Origin: Rhodoluna sp.
Lineage (GTDB): Bacteria; Actinomycetota; Actinomycetes; Actinomycetales; Microbacteriaceae
Length of the DNA: 64,000 nt
Direction of reading: 5' to 3'
Assembly: GCA_024641095.1 (NCBI GenBank)
Contig: JAHEDR010000002.1
Location: forward strand, 248,001-312,000
A program made the translations under genes and the position numbers. This document shows positions 53,058 to 61,594 of this stretch, piece after piece; within the stretch, counting starts at the first letter, position 1; each line of letters begins with the position of its first letter. A model generated the notes under the pieces. That model saw only the letters and a list, made by a program, of their open reading frames with translations. It did not search any database and was not told the origin of the DNA.

Positions 53058-54475
53058 GCCTAAGCCTATTTGATTCCAAAGCCCAAGCCGTTCGCGCCTT
53101 TGCGCCGATCGTGCCTGGCCAGGTTGGCATCTACCTATGCGGCCCAACCGTGCAGGGTGCACCTCACGTTGGTCACCTTCGTTCGGCCTTGGTTTACGAC
53201 CAGCTTCGCCGCTGGCTAACCGTGCGCGGCAACGATGTGACCTTGGTTCGCAATGTCACCGATATTGACGACAAAGTTTTAGACAACGCAAAGACAACCG
53301 GCGAGCAGTGGTGGGCTCTGGCATACCGCTACGAGATTGAATTCAATCGCGCATACTCTGCGTTGGGAATCTTGCCGCCAACCTACGAACCACGTGCAAC
53401 CGCGGCAATTCCAGAAATGCTGGAAATCATTCAGCGCTTGATTGACAACGGTTACGCCTACGTTGCCGAAGATGGTTCGGCGAATGTTTATTTTGCTGCT
53501 GGCAAGTGGGCTAAATACGGTGAGCTAACTAATCAGCGAATTGCCGAGATGGATGTTGCCGACGACGCTGACCCTCGCGGCAAGCGTGAACCACACGACT
53601 TTGCACTTTGGAAGGCACACAAGGCTGGCGAACCAGCAAGCGCTGCCTGGAACACACCATTTGGTGTGGGCCGTCCGGGTTGGCACATTGAGTGCTCAGC
53701 CATGGCCACCAAGTATCTTGGTGCGCACTTTGATATTCACGGTGGCGGTCTTGACCTTAGGTTCCCGCACCACGAAAACGAACTAGCGCAGTCAAGCGCG
53801 GCTGGCGACGAATTTGCAAACTACTGGTTGCACAACGGACTGGTAAATGTTTCTGGCACCAAGATGTCAAAGTCACTTGGTAACTCGGTATTCGCAAGTG
53901 ACCTGCTTGCTGCTGGTCGCGGAATTGCAGTGCGCTACTACCTAGGTTCTGCTCACTACCGAAGCGTTCTTGATTACCACGATGGCGTGCTTGAAGAAGC
54001 CGAGTCAGCCGTCTCGCGCATCGAAACTTTTATTGAACGTGCTTCGCGCAGGCTTGCCGAAACTAAATTTGCTCGCGCGTTACCAACCGATCTTCTACAG
54101 GCGCTTCCTACTGATTTCATTGCTGCAATGGACGACGACCTTGCAATGCCTGCCGCGCTGGCAACCCTGCACGAGTCGGTTCGCAGCGGAAACTCAAGTT
54201 TGGATTCTGAGGACTTGGGTGCTGCAGCCGATGCACTTATTGCGGTGCAGGCAATGACCGAGGTGCTGGGCATTAACCCGGCGAGCTGGGAAAGCGAACA
54301 AGGTTCACAAAAAGACGAGGCGCTTGATGCGCTGGTGCAAAGCCTGATCGCGGAACGCGACGCGGCACGTGCAGCAAAAGACTTTGCGCGTTCAGACGCA
54401 ATTAGAGATCAACTAAAGGCAGCGGGCATCGTGCTCGAAGATGCTGCCGACGGAACCCATTGGAGTGTTAGTTAA
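53054..54475 (+). CDS. cysS: Cysteinyl-tRNA synthetase
   Basis: 473 residues. Class I motifs: HIGH variant HVGH in QGAPHVGHLRSALV (after CGPTV, zinc Cys), zinc ligands later in WHIECSAM and HHENE, and KMSKSLGN near 273. C-terminal helical anticodon-binding region. GTG start overlaps ispDF, and the stop overlaps the rlmB ATG (TAATG). Confidence 0.96.
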   Translation: MSLSLFDSKAQAVRAFAPIVPGQVGIYLCGPTVQGAPHVGHLRSALVYDQLRRWLTVRGNDVTLVRNVTDIDDKVLDNAKTTGEQWWALAYRYEIEFNRAYSALGILPPTYEPRATAAIPEMLEIIQRLIDNGYAYVAEDGSANVYFAAGKWAKYGELTNQRIAEMDVADDADPRGKREPHDFALWKAHKAGEPASAAWNTPFGVGRPGWHIECSAMATKYLGAHFDIHGGGLDLRFPHHENELAQSSAAGDEFANYWLHNGLVNVSGTKMSKSLGNSVFASDLLAAGRGIAVRYYLGSAHYRSVLDYHDGVLEEAESAVSRIETFIERASRRLAETKFARALPTDLLQALPTDFIAAMDDDLAMPAALATLHESVRSGNSSLDSEDLGAAADALIAVQAMTEVLGINPASWESEQGSQKDEALDALVQSLIAERDAARAAKDFARSDAIRDQLKAAGIVLEDAADGTHWSVS

Positions 54476-55689
54476 TGGCTGGAAAACCAGGTCGCCCAGG
54501 CGCGGCAAAAAGCAAAAAGGGTGGCAAGGTTGGCTCTGGAGGTAACAACAAGCAGCGTCTAGAAGGTCGCGGCCCAACCCCAAAGGCAGAAGACCGCAAG
54601 AACCACAAGGCGTTCAAAGCTAAGCAGGCAGCCGAGCGTAAGGCTGCGGCACTTGGCATCAAGATCGTTGGTAAGGGTGCAGGTAACTCATCTACCGCTC
54701 GCAAGTTTGCTTCTGAGCTAGACCCAAAGATTGCATCTGCTCGTACCGGTAAGGCTGCGGCACGTCCGGCTGCTGGCCGTGCCGCCGCAGGTGCTGGGCG
54801 CGCAGGAGCCAAGGGCACTGCAGGCACGCGCGACGGCGCACGCCGTGGAGAATTCTTGGCACCAAGCGCACGCACCGCAGGTTCTGCTGGTGCAGCCAAG
54901 CGCTCGGGTCAACGTGTTGCTAAGGCGGCAGATGCATCTGAGGTTTTGTCTGGTCGTAACTCTGTACTTGAGGCACTTCGTTCAAAGGTTCCGGCAACCG
55001 CACTGTTCATTGCCACTCGCATTGAGATGGATGAGCGCGTTAAGGAATCAATCAAGATTGCAGCGCAGCGTGGAATTCCAGTTAGCGAATTAACTCGTCC
55101 AGAGATTGACCGCATGACCGGTTACGATTCTGTGCACCAGGGAATTGCGCTTCAGGTTCCGCCATATAAGTACCAGCACCCTATGGAGTTGCTAGACCTA
55201 ATTCTTTCTCGCGGCCAGAAGCCTCTGCTAGTTGCTCTTGATGGAATTACCGACCCGCGCAACCTTGGCGCAATCATTCGCTCTGTTGCTGCATTTGGTG
55301 GCCAGGGAGTTATTTTGCCTCAGCGTCGTTCAACCGGTGTTACCGCATCGGCTTGGAAGACTTCTGCAGGTGCAGCGGCTCGTATTCCGGTTGCGCTTGC
55401 TGCCAACCTAAACTCAACGCTAAAAGATCTAAAGAAGCGCGGATGTTTCATTGTTGGTCTTGATGGTGGCGGAGACATGAGCTTGCCAGAATTTTCACTT
55501 GGCACCGAGCCACTTGTTTTGGTGGTTGGTTCTGAGGGCAAGGGTCTTTCACGACTGGTTACAGAAAACTGTGACGCGGTAGTTTCAATTCCAATTACCG
55601 GAGATACCGAATCTCTAAATGCGGGTATTGCCGCGAGCGTTACTCTTTACGAGGTTTCAAAGCGCCGCGCGCTTGCTAGCAAGAAGTAA
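54475..55689 (+). CDS. rlmB: 23S rRNA (guanosine-2'-O)-methyltransferase RlmB/TrmH family
   Basis: 404 residues. The first 155 residues are a Lys/Arg/Ala/Gly-rich low-complexity extension. Then a substrate-binding domain (SGRNSVLEALRSKVPATALFIA) and the SPOUT knot with LLVALDGITDPRNLGAIIRSVAAFG, LVVGSEGKGLSRLV and IPITGDTESLNAGIAAS. Methylates 23S rRNA using SAM. The 3' end overlaps the convergent methyltransferase gene by 33 bases. Confidence 0.93.
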   Translation: MAGKPGRPGAAKSKKGGKVGSGGNNKQRLEGRGPTPKAEDRKNHKAFKAKQAAERKAAALGIKIVGKGAGNSSTARKFASELDPKIASARTGKAAARPAAGRAAAGAGRAGAKGTAGTRDGARRGEFLAPSARTAGSAGAAKRSGQRVAKAADASEVLSGRNSVLEALRSKVPATALFIATRIEMDERVKESIKIAAQRGIPVSELTRPEIDRMTGYDSVHQGIALQVPPYKYQHPMELLDLILSRGQKPLLVALDGITDPRNLGAIIRSVAAFGGQGVILPQRRSTGVTASAWKTSAGAAARIPVALAANLNSTLKDLKKRGCFIVGLDGGGDMSLPEFSLGTEPLVLVVGSEGKGLSRLVTENCDAVVSIPITGDTESLNAGIAASVTLYEVSKRRALASKK

Positions 55690-56292
55690 TCCATCGCCAA
55701 CTGGTGACAACACCGATACAAAATCATCGTTGTTGCTGAAGTAGCGAAGCACATCTCTGTAAACGGCAGTTGCGTCGTCGCGCATGGCCGGGTCTGGAAC
55801 TCGGTCGCGCCACAGTGCGTGAGCAATTGCAACTACACCACCCGGGCGAAGCAAACGCGAAGCCTCGTGCAGTTGCTCCTCAAGGGTGTCGCGATCGGCA
55901 TCTAGAAAAACCAAATCGTAGGCAGCATCGGCCATGTTGCTCATCACGTCAATTGCTCGGCCGTGAATAACGCGGGTGCGGTTTGCCGCAATCTTGGCAT
56001 CGGTGAATGCGCGCTTTGCGGTGGCCTGGTATTCGGTTTCGGTGTCGATGGTGGCTAGAACCGCCTGGGCCGAACCACTCAGTAGCCAAAGGCCCGATAC
56101 ACCGGTTCCGGTGCCGGCCTCAACGATGGCCTTTGCGCCAAGTGCAGAAGCCAACATAGCCAGATGAGCACCAACCGACGGGGTGATGCACTCAACGCCT
56201 AGCTCCTCGGCACGGCCGCGAGCGTCGCGGAATACTTCGCTCTCGACTGCAAAGTCTTCGGCGAATTTCCAGCTACTGATTTTGTCTACCAT
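55657..56292 (-). CDS. Family 3 O-methyltransferase (COMT-like)
   Basis: 211 residues from ATG 56292, preceded by AAGGAG; the longer frame to 56346 would include that site. SAM motif VEAGTGTGVSGLWLL, acidic LATIDTETEYQATA, and the metal-binding LVFLDADRDTLEEQL typical of Mg-dependent catechol-type O-methyltransferases. Substrate unknown; similar genes commonly lie near sigE/tatB in actinobacteria. Confidence 0.87.
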   Translation of the reverse strand: MVDKISSWKFAEDFAVESEVFRDARGRAEELGVECITPSVGAHLAMLASALGAKAIVEAGTGTGVSGLWLLSGSAQAVLATIDTETEYQATAKRAFTDAKIAANRTRVIHGRAIDVMSNMADAAYDLVFLDADRDTLEEQLHEASRLLRPGGVVAIAHALWRDRVPDPAMRDDATAVYRDVLRYFSNNDDFVSVLSPVGDGLLLASKRAAL

Positions 56293-56351
56293 TGGAACTC
56301 CTTGGCTTACAGCATAAAGCGGCCAAGAGGCTATGGGGCGCAGCAAAGGGG

Positions 56352-56357
56352 TAACCT
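56352..56357 (+). promoter_or_regulatory. Candidate -10 hexamer (leaderless) for tatB
   Basis: TAACCT ends six bases before GTG 56364. Confidence 0.45.
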
Positions 56358-56363
56358 TGTTAT

Positions 56364-56711
56364 GTGTTTGGTCTAAGCGGCGAAAAGCTCCTCATCTTGG
56401 GGCTGATTGCCGTTTTTATTTTGGGCCCAGACCGCTTGCCGCACTACGCGCAACAATTGGCTAGGTTCGCCAAGTCGCTAAAGCGCATGGCCGATGGCGC
56501 CAAAGATCAGCTCTCCAATGAAATTGGTGAAGAGCTTGATTGGAAGAAGCTAGACCCGCGCCAGTATGACCCGCGCCGAATCATTCGTGAGGCTCTGGCC
56601 GAAGAGGTAAGTGTTGCGCCTAACGCGACCGCTTTAAATAAACCAAAGACCAGCGTTCAGCCAAAACTTTCAGCCGGAGAAATTGCGCCGTTTGATTCTG
56701 AAGCCACTTGA
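56364..56711 (+). CDS. tatB: Twin-arginine translocase subunit TatB
   Basis: 115 residues, GTG start. Short N-terminal membrane helix with the conserved Glu at the entry (MFGLSGEKLLILGLIAVFILGPDRLP), the hinge GPDRLP, then an amphipathic helix (QQLARFAKSLKRMADGAKDQL) and a flexible charged tail with DPRQYDPRRI. Longer tail and GPDRLP favour TatB over TatA. Works with TatA/TatC (not in window) to export folded proteins. Confidence 0.9.
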   Translation: MFGLSGEKLLILGLIAVFILGPDRLPHYAQQLARFAKSLKRMADGAKDQLSNEIGEELDWKKLDPRQYDPRRIIREALAEEVSVAPNATALNKPKTSVQPKLSAGEIAPFDSEAT

Positions 56712-56737
56712 TGGCTTTAGACCTAGGCACTGCGAAT

Positions 56738-58252
56738 CTACTTAAGTAGTTTCACCATCAGGCGCATTAGCGGCGCCATCTTTTCGTAGTGCTTTGCACG
56801 AGTAGGAATCTTGATTAGTCCGTGAGCGATTCCAATTGACTTAGCCTCGGTGAATCTTAAGATTCCACCAATTCCATTTCGACGACCCTGCCCAGAAGCC
56901 TTGGTGCCACCCATCGGTGATTCCATAGAAGCAAATGATGCACGGAAGCCCTCGTTGATGTTCACGCTGCCGGCATTTAGTTTTTCGGCAACTCTAAGTG
57001 CTTCACGCTCATTACCAACCACCGATGCATTCAGGCCGTAGTCGGTGTCGTTAGCCATTGTGATTGCAGCGTCTAGATCTTCGTAGCCCTCAACATCAAT
57101 TACCGGACCAAAAACTTCTTGCGCGTACATGCGCGCATTTGGGTTGACGTTGGTAACCACGGTTGGTGCGTAGAAGTAAGGGCCAAGCTCGGTGAGCTGC
57201 TTGCCGCCGGCAACCACTGTTGCACCGGTAGCCACTGCATCGTCTACGTAACCCATCACGCGCTGAAGTTGGTTGTAGCCACCCAATGAGCCAATGTCCA
57301 TGCTGAAGTCACTGGAACGACCAACCTTTAGCGAGTTGGTGCGCTTGGCAATTTCTTCAAGGAATTCTTGCTTCATGCGGTTTGGCACAAAGACGCGCTC
57401 AATAGATACGCAAAGTTGCCCGGCCGAACCAAAGGCACCCGCAATTGCAATCTCGGCCGCACGCTTTACGTTCGCACTTTCAAGCACAATCATTGGGTTT
57501 TTGCCACCAAGTTCAAGTGAGCAGCCAATTAGTCGCTCGGCCGCGCGTGCCGCAACCTTGCGACCGGTGGCAGTTGAACCGGTGAACGCCACGTAGTCAA
57601 CGTTGTCGGTGATTGCATTGCCAACTATTTCGCCGTCGCCGGTAACCACTGTCCAAAGCTCCGCTGGAATTCCAGCTTCAACCGCAAGGTGACGGGCAAA
57701 CAAAACTGTGAGCGCTGTTTGGTTATCGGCTTTTTGCACTACCGCGTTTCCGGCAACCAGTGCAGGAAGAACATCAAGCATGGTGAGCGCCAGCGGGTAG
57801 TTCCACGGAGTGATCACACCAACCACACCAAGCGGAGCGTGATCAACGTAAGTTTTAGTCAAGAACGGAATGCCGGCCTTGGTTGGTTTACGAGTAAGAG
57901 CCTTGGTGGCAATCTTTGCGTAGTAGCTCGCCGAGGCAATTGCACCAACGGTTTCTTCAAAAGCGTGGGCTCTGGACTTTGCTGTTTCAAGTTGCAGCAA
58001 GTCCATCAACTTGGTTTCGTCGGCAATAAGTAACTTGTGAAGTTCCTTTAGCAGGCTGGCGCGTTCGGTGACCGGAGTGTGTGCCCAATCGTGTTGCGCA
58101 ATGCGTGCATCGGTGATGGCATCTCTAACCTGGGCTGCAGAAAGTTGTGGAAGATCAAAAATCTTCTTTCCAGTTGCCGGGTTTAGGGCAGGTACGGTTT
58201 GGTCACTGGCTGGTAGGTGCGCCACTAAAGACCCGATGCTGGTTTCACTCAC
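56738..58252 (-). CDS. NAD(P)-dependent aldehyde dehydrogenase, succinate-semialdehyde type
   Basis: 504 residues. ALDH motifs: PWNYPLALTMLDVLPALVAGNAVVQKAD, catalytic Glu in LELGGKNPM, catalytic Cys in GSAGQLCVSIERV, and GNEREALRVAEKLNAGSVNINE. The overall pattern resembles succinate-semialdehyde dehydrogenase (GabD2-like), but substrate assignment is inferential. GTG start overlaps the mrp stop by four bases. Confidence 0.87.
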   Translation of the reverse strand: MSETSIGSLVAHLPASDQTVPALNPATGKKIFDLPQLSAAQVRDAITDARIAQHDWAHTPVTERASLLKELHKLLIADETKLMDLLQLETAKSRAHAFEETVGAIASASYYAKIATKALTRKPTKAGIPFLTKTYVDHAPLGVVGVITPWNYPLALTMLDVLPALVAGNAVVQKADNQTALTVLFARHLAVEAGIPAELWTVVTGDGEIVGNAITDNVDYVAFTGSTATGRKVAARAAERLIGCSLELGGKNPMIVLESANVKRAAEIAIAGAFGSAGQLCVSIERVFVPNRMKQEFLEEIAKRTNSLKVGRSSDFSMDIGSLGGYNQLQRVMGYVDDAVATGATVVAGGKQLTELGPYFYAPTVVTNVNPNARMYAQEVFGPVIDVEGYEDLDAAITMANDTDYGLNASVVGNEREALRVAEKLNAGSVNINEGFRASFASMESPMGGTKASGQGRRNGIGGILRFTEAKSIGIAHGLIKIPTRAKHYEKMAPLMRLMVKLLK

Positions 58253-59331
58253 AGGCTAACTCTAAGCTTTTTGCCCGCCAGTCCTAACTTGTCTTGGCTA
58301 ATCTTCACAGAAATTTCACCTATAGCCACCGCGGCTGGATCTTCAGGGTGCTCAAGCACAACCGGCTTGCCCTCGTCGGAACCCTCGCGAAGGGCAATGC
58401 TAATTGGAATCTGACCAAGCACCGGAACGTCTGTGCCGGCAAGCGAACTCAGGCGAGCGGCCACATCTTGGGCTCCACCCTGACCAAACACCTCAAGCTT
58501 TGAGCCATCGGGTTGGGTTAGCCAACTCATATTTTCAATCACGCCAAATATGCCCTGACCGGTTTGTAGACCTACCGCGCCAGAGCGCTCGGCAACTTCT
58601 GCGGCAGCCAATTGCGGGGTAGTGACCACAATGGTTTTTGCAGTTGGCAACAGTTGGCCGAGGCTGATGGCAACATCGCCTGTGCCCGGTGGCATATCAA
58701 TCAACAAGAAGTCCAAGTCGCCCCAGTAGACATCGCAAAGGAATTGCTCGATTGCACGGTGCAGCATTGGTCCGCGCCATGCTACTGGTTTGTTGTCTTC
58801 AAGAAACATTCCAATTGAAATAACTTTTACGTCGTGAGATACCGGAGGCAAAATCATTTCGTCAACACGAGTTGGTTTATCTTTGGTGCCTAGCTGACCG
58901 GGAATTGAGAAGCCAAAAATATCGGCATCAACCAAGCCAACTCGGTAACCAGATTTAGCAAGTTGCACGGCTAGGTTTGCGGTGACCGAGGACTTACCAA
59001 CGCCGCCCTTGCCTGAGCCAATCAGGTAAACGCGAGTCAGGGTATCGGCATCGAATGGGTTTTGGCGCGGAGCCTTGCCGTTTCTAAGCTTTGCCTTCAA
59101 CGCATCGCGCTCGGTCTGATTCATCACTGACATCTTTACCGTTGCACCAAACTCGGCAACCGAGGCGCGAACATCAGCTTCAATGCGCTGGGCCGCCGGG
59201 CAGCCGGCAACGGTGAGTTTTACGGTTACGTCATTACCAAGAATCTCGATCATGTCGAGATCGGTGATTGGTAAACGAAGCTCTGGGTCTATGACTTTAT
59301 CGAGCGCACGCTTAATCGCGCTTTCGCTCAT
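58249..59331 (-). CDS. mrp: Mrp/ApbC-family iron-sulfur cluster carrier P-loop ATPase
   Basis: 360 residues. N-terminal MIP18/DUF59 domain (about 1-85), then P-loop GSGKGGVGKS (105-114), VDADIFGFSIPG and IDMPPGTGD. Canonical Mrp proteins carry a CxxC cluster-binding pair after ENMS; here that stretch is ENMSWLTQPDGSKLEVFG with no Cys, as in other actinobacterial versions, so direct cluster carriage is uncertain. Overlaps the DUF1003 gene by 20 bases. Confidence 0.9.
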   Translation of the reverse strand: MSESAIKRALDKVIDPELRLPITDLDMIEILGNDVTVKLTVAGCPAAQRIEADVRASVAEFGATVKMSVMNQTERDALKAKLRNGKAPRQNPFDADTLTRVYLIGSGKGGVGKSSVTANLAVQLAKSGYRVGLVDADIFGFSIPGQLGTKDKPTRVDEMILPPVSHDVKVISIGMFLEDNKPVAWRGPMLHRAIEQFLCDVYWGDLDFLLIDMPPGTGDVAISLGQLLPTAKTIVVTTPQLAAAEVAERSGAVGLQTGQGIFGVIENMSWLTQPDGSKLEVFGQGGAQDVAARLSSLAGTDVPVLGQIPISIALREGSDEGKPVVLEHPEDPAAVAIGEISVKISQDKLGLAGKKLRVSL

Positions 59332-59806
59332 CCAGAATTTCTTTCAACAGGTCACGAAGTTCATCGCGAACAAAATCTTTGGTGGCAACATCTTCAAGTG
59401 CCAAACGAAGAGCAACAACTTCACGTGCCAGGTACTCGGTGTCGGCGAGATTGCGCTCGGCACGCTGGCGGTCCTGTTCAAACTTCACGCGATCGCGGTC
59501 ATCTTGGCGGTTCTGCGCCAACAAGATCAGCGGTGCAGCGTAGGAAGCCTGCATAGACAAAATCAGAGTCAAGAGTGTGAAGTTTGTTGCGCGTGGGTCA
59601 AACTGGGCATCCACAGGAAGCAGGGTGTTCCAAGTGAGCCAAATTGCAACCACAATCGTCATGCCAATTAGGAAGGCACCGGTACCCATTGCACGTGCAA
59701 ACGCCTCAGATGCGCGACCAAAACGCTCTTGGTCAATAGTTATCTTTGGAACCAAGCGGGCGCGCTTGCTGATTGGGCGATCCAAGCGAATCTTCATCTT
59801 TGCCAT
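59312..59806 (-). CDS. DUF1003 membrane protein
   Basis: 164 residues with two membrane segments (MGTGAFLIGMTIVVAIWLTWNTL and FTLLTLILSMQASYAAPLILLA), the conserved FDP..TNFTLLTLILSMQASYAAPLI..AQNRQ..RDR motif of DUF1003, and a long charged coiled C-terminal helix. Strong GAGGAGGT lies in the end of the upstream gene. Its partner upstream is the MgtE_N/CBS protein, a conserved pair. Function unproven. Confidence 0.9.
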   Translation of the reverse strand: MAKMKIRLDRPISKRARLVPKITIDQERFGRASEAFARAMGTGAFLIGMTIVVAIWLTWNTLLPVDAQFDPRATNFTLLTLILSMQASYAAPLILLAQNRQDDRDRVKFEQDRQRAERNLADTEYLAREVVALRLALEDVATKDFVRDELRDLLKEILDERKRD

Positions 59807-61050
59807 TAGCGCACCTCCTCTTCAGTTCGCCAGTCATCTGGTAGCAGGTGGTCCAAAACATCGTCCACGGTAACCACACCAATTAATCGGTGTTCGTCGT
59901 CAACAACAGGTAGGGCCACCAAGTTGTAGTTTGCAAAAGTTCGGTGAATCACCGAGATGTGGGTGTCTGCCTTTACCGGCTCAAGCTCGGTATCAAGCAG
60001 CACGCTCAAACGTTCGTGCGGTGGGTAGCGCAACATTTTTTGGAAGTGCACTGTGCCAAGGTAGCGACCGGTTGCGGTTTCGTAAGGCGGCAAAGTTACA
60101 AACACCGATGCCGCAAGCACTGGTGAAACTTCTTTCTTGCGAATCAAAGCCATGGCTTCGGCAACTGTTGCATCAGCAGCACAAATGATTGGCTCGGTGG
60201 TCATCAAACCACCCGCGGTGAATTCGTCGAACTGCATCAACATACGAATGTCTTCAGCCTCTTCTTCATCCATAAGATCAAGAATTGCCTCGGTGCGCTC
60301 CTCAGGCAGGTTCGCCATCAAGTCGGCAGCGTCATCGGGTTCCATCAAATCCAAAACCTCGGCGGCACGTTCGTCATCAAGCTCACCAATGATGTCAATC
60401 TGCTCATCTTCTGGAAGCTCTTCAAGAACATCGGCAAGACGCTCGTCGTCTAGTTCTTCGGCAACCTCAAGCATGCGCTCATCGGGTAGATCCAAAAGTG
60501 CAGACGCAAGGTCGGCAGGGCGCATCTCTGAATAAGTTGCCAAAAGCGCGGTGGCGGTTTGAGCCTCATCGCCCTGGTGCTCTTCAGAAACCTGTTCCCA
60601 GGTTGCAAAAACGGTTGCACCTCGAGCGAATGGTGAGGCAGAAGTCTTTGGCCGGCGAAGAAACAACTCGCTAACGGTCCAGTCGCGGTTCTTGCCCTGT
60701 TCAATGGCAAGGTCCTCGATGTTTGCCACCCCGGTGCCGTCAAGCAGGCGAACCTTGCGGCCAAGCATCTGAGCAATAACGCGCATTTCCTGGCCGTGCT
60801 GGGTGAAGCGGCGAAGGTCAATTAGGCCGGTAGTAATAACCTGACCGGCAGAAATAGAGGTGACTCGGGCAATCGGCACGAACACTCGGCGGCGGCCGCT
60901 GATCTCAACCAGCATGCCGGTGGCCTTTGGTGAACCCGATTTACGGTACGCAACAAGAACGTCAATGACTTTTCCAACACGGTCTCCCGCTGGGTCAAAG
61001 ACGCCACAGCCAGCCAATCTGGCGATAAATACTCTCGAAGCGCTCACCAT
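59806..61050 (-). CDS. PRC-barrel/MgtE_N/CBS cytoplasmic protein without membrane domain
   Basis: 414 residues. Two PRC-barrel-like segments (about 5-75 and 90-145), an acidic MgtE N-terminal superhelix (about 170-275, repeats such as LDDERLADVLEEL, LDDERAAEVLDLM, LPEERTEAILDLM) and two CBS domains (about 280-405). The five-span MgtE transport domain is absent, so it cannot itself be an Mg2+ channel. It may sense Mg2+ or nucleotide and regulate a partner, perhaps the coupled DUF1003 protein; that is inference. Confidence 0.88.
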   Translation of the reverse strand: MVSASRVFIARLAGCGVFDPAGDRVGKVIDVLVAYRKSGSPKATGMLVEISGRRRVFVPIARVTSISAGQVITTGLIDLRRFTQHGQEMRVIAQMLGRKVRLLDGTGVANIEDLAIEQGKNRDWTVSELFLRRPKTSASPFARGATVFATWEQVSEEHQGDEAQTATALLATYSEMRPADLASALLDLPDERMLEVAEELDDERLADVLEELPEDEQIDIIGELDDERAAEVLDLMEPDDAADLMANLPEERTEAILDLMDEEEAEDIRMLMQFDEFTAGGLMTTEPIICAADATVAEAMALIRKKEVSPVLAASVFVTLPPYETATGRYLGTVHFQKMLRYPPHERLSVLLDTELEPVKADTHISVIHRTFANYNLVALPVVDDEHRLIGVVTVDDVLDHLLPDDWRTEEEVR

Positions 61051-61093
61051 ACAACCTTAGACGAGAGGTTGAACCTGTGCCAGAATCAGTTTT

Positions 61094-61594
61094 GTGAACA
61101 CTAAGCGAACCGTACGTAGCCAGAAGCCAGTAATGCCGCAGGGCGAAGTCATTGCAGATTTCAAGCAATACCCAGAGGCCCAGGCCTTTGTAGACAACTT
61201 GATTAAGCACAACTTTCCTGCCGAAGCAGTGGCAATCGTGGGTTCTGACCTGCGCACCGTAGAGCGCGTGCGCGGCAAAGTGAACTACGCCCGCATGGCA
61301 ATTGGTGGTGCGGTGACCGGTTCTTGGATGGGTCTTGCATTCGGCCTGGTATTCGGCGGCGCAACTGATTCAACTGGCGCAGCACTGTTCCCGGGCATTG
61401 AATCGGTTGGTTCATCAATCGTGATTGGTGCCGGTTTGGGCATGCTCTTCAACGTAACCCGATACGCACTGTCGCGTAATAAGCGCAGCTACATCAGTCA
61501 GTCAAGCGTGGTGGCATCTAAATATCAGATTCAGGTGCCGGCAGGTCTAGCCGATCAGGCTCGTGCCGTGCCCGACCACACAGCAGCTAAATAA
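61094..61594 (+). CDS. General-stress-protein-like (YflT/GSP17M) membrane protein
   Basis: 166 residues, GTG start. An N-terminal alpha/beta stretch (EVIADFKQYPEAQAFVDNLIKHNFPAEAVAIVGSDLRTVERV) matches the general stress protein 17M-like domain; then two membrane segments (AIGGAVTGSWMGLAFGLVFGG and SIVIGAGLGMLFNVTRY). Divergent from the MgtE_N/CBS gene. The end overlaps the convergent aminopeptidase gene by eight bases. Function not established. Confidence 0.82.
   Translation: MNTKRTVRSQKPVMPQGEVIADFKQYPEAQAFVDNLIKHNFPAEAVAIVGSDLRTVERVRGKVNYARMAIGGAVTGSWMGLAFGLVFGGATDSTGAALFPGIESVGSSIVIGAGLGMLFNVTRYALSRNKRSYISQSSVVASKYQIQVPAGLADQARAVPDHTAAK

Noticed and set aside
60137-60535. 132-codon open frame antisense to the MgtE_N/CBS gene
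   Set aside because: Almost all Ser/Arg, produced by the acidic codon repeats (GAA/GAT/GAG) on the real strand.
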